Position numbers and translations under genes: made by a program. Positions 63,294-64,000 of a stretch of 64,000 bases of DNA are shown piece after piece. Under the pieces are notes generated by a model. It saw only the letters and a program-made list of their open reading frames with translations. It ran no database searches and had not been told where the DNA came from. The stretch lies in NCBI RefSeq assembly GCF_024360925.2, contig NZ_CP113517.1, positions 1,426,001 through 1,490,000 on the forward strand, given 5' to 3'. Origin of the DNA: Methylomonas rapida. GTDB taxonomy: Bacteria; Pseudomonadota; Gammaproteobacteria; Methylococcales; Methylomonadaceae. Position 1 is the first letter of the stretch. Each line of letters opens with the position of its first letter.

Positions 63294-63793
63294 TCGACCT
63301 CGCCCCCCAACAGCGCCCGGACCTTTTTTTGCAGGATCAACAAAGCGGCGGCTTCGGCCAGGGCTTTTTCCTTGCGAGCCAACTCGCGTTCCAGGCGTTG
63401 GTTTTCGGCTTTTAGGCTGCGTAGCGTCTGGCTGTCTTTGCGGTCGTTATCGCTGCTACCGGCTGTGCAGAAATCGGTCTTCCATTGTTGCAATTGATGG
63501 GCAAATAACCCACGTTCGCGACACCAGGCATTCAAGGCCTCGCCCGACAATGTGTGGGTTTCCTGAAGTGCCTGCAAGCGCTGTTCCGGTGACCAATCTT
63601 GAGGGCGTTTTGCTGGGCTTTTTGCCCGGTTCTTATCGTTGAGTGCTGTGTGGCTCATCCAGGTTTTTAAGGTGTGCACGCTGAGATTCAATTCATCAGC
63701 GATGGCTTGTATGCTGCGATTGCCTCGGCTATAGACTTTGGCCAAGGCTTGTTCTTTGAATTCATCAGAATAACGGGTTTTTGAATACTTCAT
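63290..63793 (-). CDS. IS3-family OrfA helix-turn-helix protein
   Basis: 167 residues. YSDEFKEQALAKVYSRGNRS and IQAIADELNLSVHTLKTWMS form the HTH_Tnp_1 domain; the C-terminal leucine zipper-like coiled coil (LRSLKAENQRLERELARKEK) is typical of OrfA. It lies upstream of orfB. Confidence 0.9.
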   Translation of the reverse strand: MKYSKTRYSDEFKEQALAKVYSRGNRSIQAIADELNLSVHTLKTWMSHTALNDKNRAKSPAKRPQDWSPEQRLQALQETHTLSGEALNAWCRERGLFAHQLQQWKTDFCTAGSSDNDRKDSQTLRSLKAENQRLERELARKEKALAEAAALLILQKKVRALLGGEVE

Positions 63794-63837
63794 GTTTAAA
63801 TCTCAAATTTCATACAGTCTGAAAATTTGAGGCGACA

Positions 63838-64000
63838 ACTATTCTGACGCAGGGGGTCGTTCCCGACCGTTGAATCCTATATTCTAGGAAAGATGGGCGC
63901 ACAATCTCTCTCGAACTGGAATTCTTAACGGTTCTCCATTTAGACAACTCTTGCTCAAGAACTATTGGAAGCTGTTCAATCATCACGAATGATTTTCACA
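63838..64000. other. right edge, nothing recognised
   Basis: The last 163 bases show no frame with a start and ribosome site and no repeat. A gene cut by the window edge cannot be excluded. Confidence 0.4.

Larger units (their letters stand above)
62185..63837 (-). mobile_element. IS3-family insertion sequence
   Basis: 1,653 bp with perfect inverted ends TGTCGCCTCAA, starting TG and ending CA. The match extends outward by TAGT/ACTA. No clear direct duplication was found. Two overlapping frames, orfA and orfB, occupy it. A typical IS3 layout. Confidence 0.88.

Noticed and set aside
62400-63497. 365-codon frame on the plus strand
   Set aside because: It lies fully antisense to the IS3 OrfB/OrfA genes, whose motifs are clear; no domain pattern or ribosome site.
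62185-63837. target-site duplication around the IS3 element
   Set aside because: Flanks TAGT and ACTA are inverted, not direct, so they extend the ends or are chance; no 3-5 bp direct repeat was seen.

Overview
The window looks like part of a conjugative plasmid (or plasmid-like integrative element) of a gammaproteobacterium. The organism is probably a Methylococcales-type methanotroph or relative. That host guess rests on several VPLPA/PEP-CTERM surface proteins, moderate GC and the style of the IS elements, and is only moderately supported. Plasmid character is better supported: a TrfA-type initiator next to eight phased iterons and an AT-rich tract; a MobH (TraI_2) relaxase with its TraD coupling protein and a DUF4400 partner; a MobI-like protein; and TraF/TraH/TraG mating-pair genes. 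The tail of an FlhC-like activator at the left edge recalls the SetC/AcaC regulators of SXT/R391 ICEs and IncA/C plasmids.

Layout: 0-2 kb, FlhC-like fragment, a UPF0175/DUF3368 toxin-antitoxin pair and a zinc-ribbon membrane protein. 1.9-9.1 kb (minus), traF-traH-traG, with traF split by an ISL3-family element. 9.2-10 kb, a candidate oriT region and mobI. 10.4-13.3 kb, a divergent module of NUDIX-winged-helix regulator, SPFH protein and NAD-kinase-like protein around three operator repeats. 13.7-22.7 kb, a choice-of-anchor-A protein, a complete minor-pilin operon (fimT-pilV-pilW-pilX-pilY1-pilE, with pilY1 carrying an in-frame stop) and a PEP-CTERM protein; two inverted 99-bp MITE copies lie at about 14.8 and 23.0 kb. 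23.3-25.4 kb, oriV iterons, trfA and a lipoprotein. 25.5-32.9 kb, traI-traD-DUF4400 and an unknown gene split by an ISAs1-family element. 32.9-37.7 kb, a DNA-damage island: umuC, umuD, lexA, a DnaQ/GIY-YIG fusion, a small Trp-rich protein and an SRAP protein. 37.8-51 kb, cargo of envelope genes: a CsgG/DUF4810/DUF799 lipoprotein trio, a LytTR regulator with two paralogous LytS-like kinases, three VPLPA-CTERM proteins, and assorted lipoproteins and membrane proteins. 51-54.7 kb, RecD2-like helicase, YfbR-like nucleotidase and small regulators. 54.7-63.8 kb, an IS-rich end: two IS66 elements (one with an ISAs1 copy nested inside), an IS3 element, remnants of disrupted genes and an HU/IHF protein.

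How it fits together: transfer genes sit at both sides of the pilus/NAD-module insert, and the traF and traI leaders share a distinctive 35-36 bp dyad at nearly the same distance from the start codon, which suggests common control. At least three native genes (traF, the gene at 30.5 kb, the gene at 58.6 kb) are precisely split by IS elements with intact target-site duplications, and they can be rejoined in frame on paper. pilY1 carries a stop codon. The element therefore looks recently invaded by IS, and at least its conjugation genes as read here are probably not fully functional.
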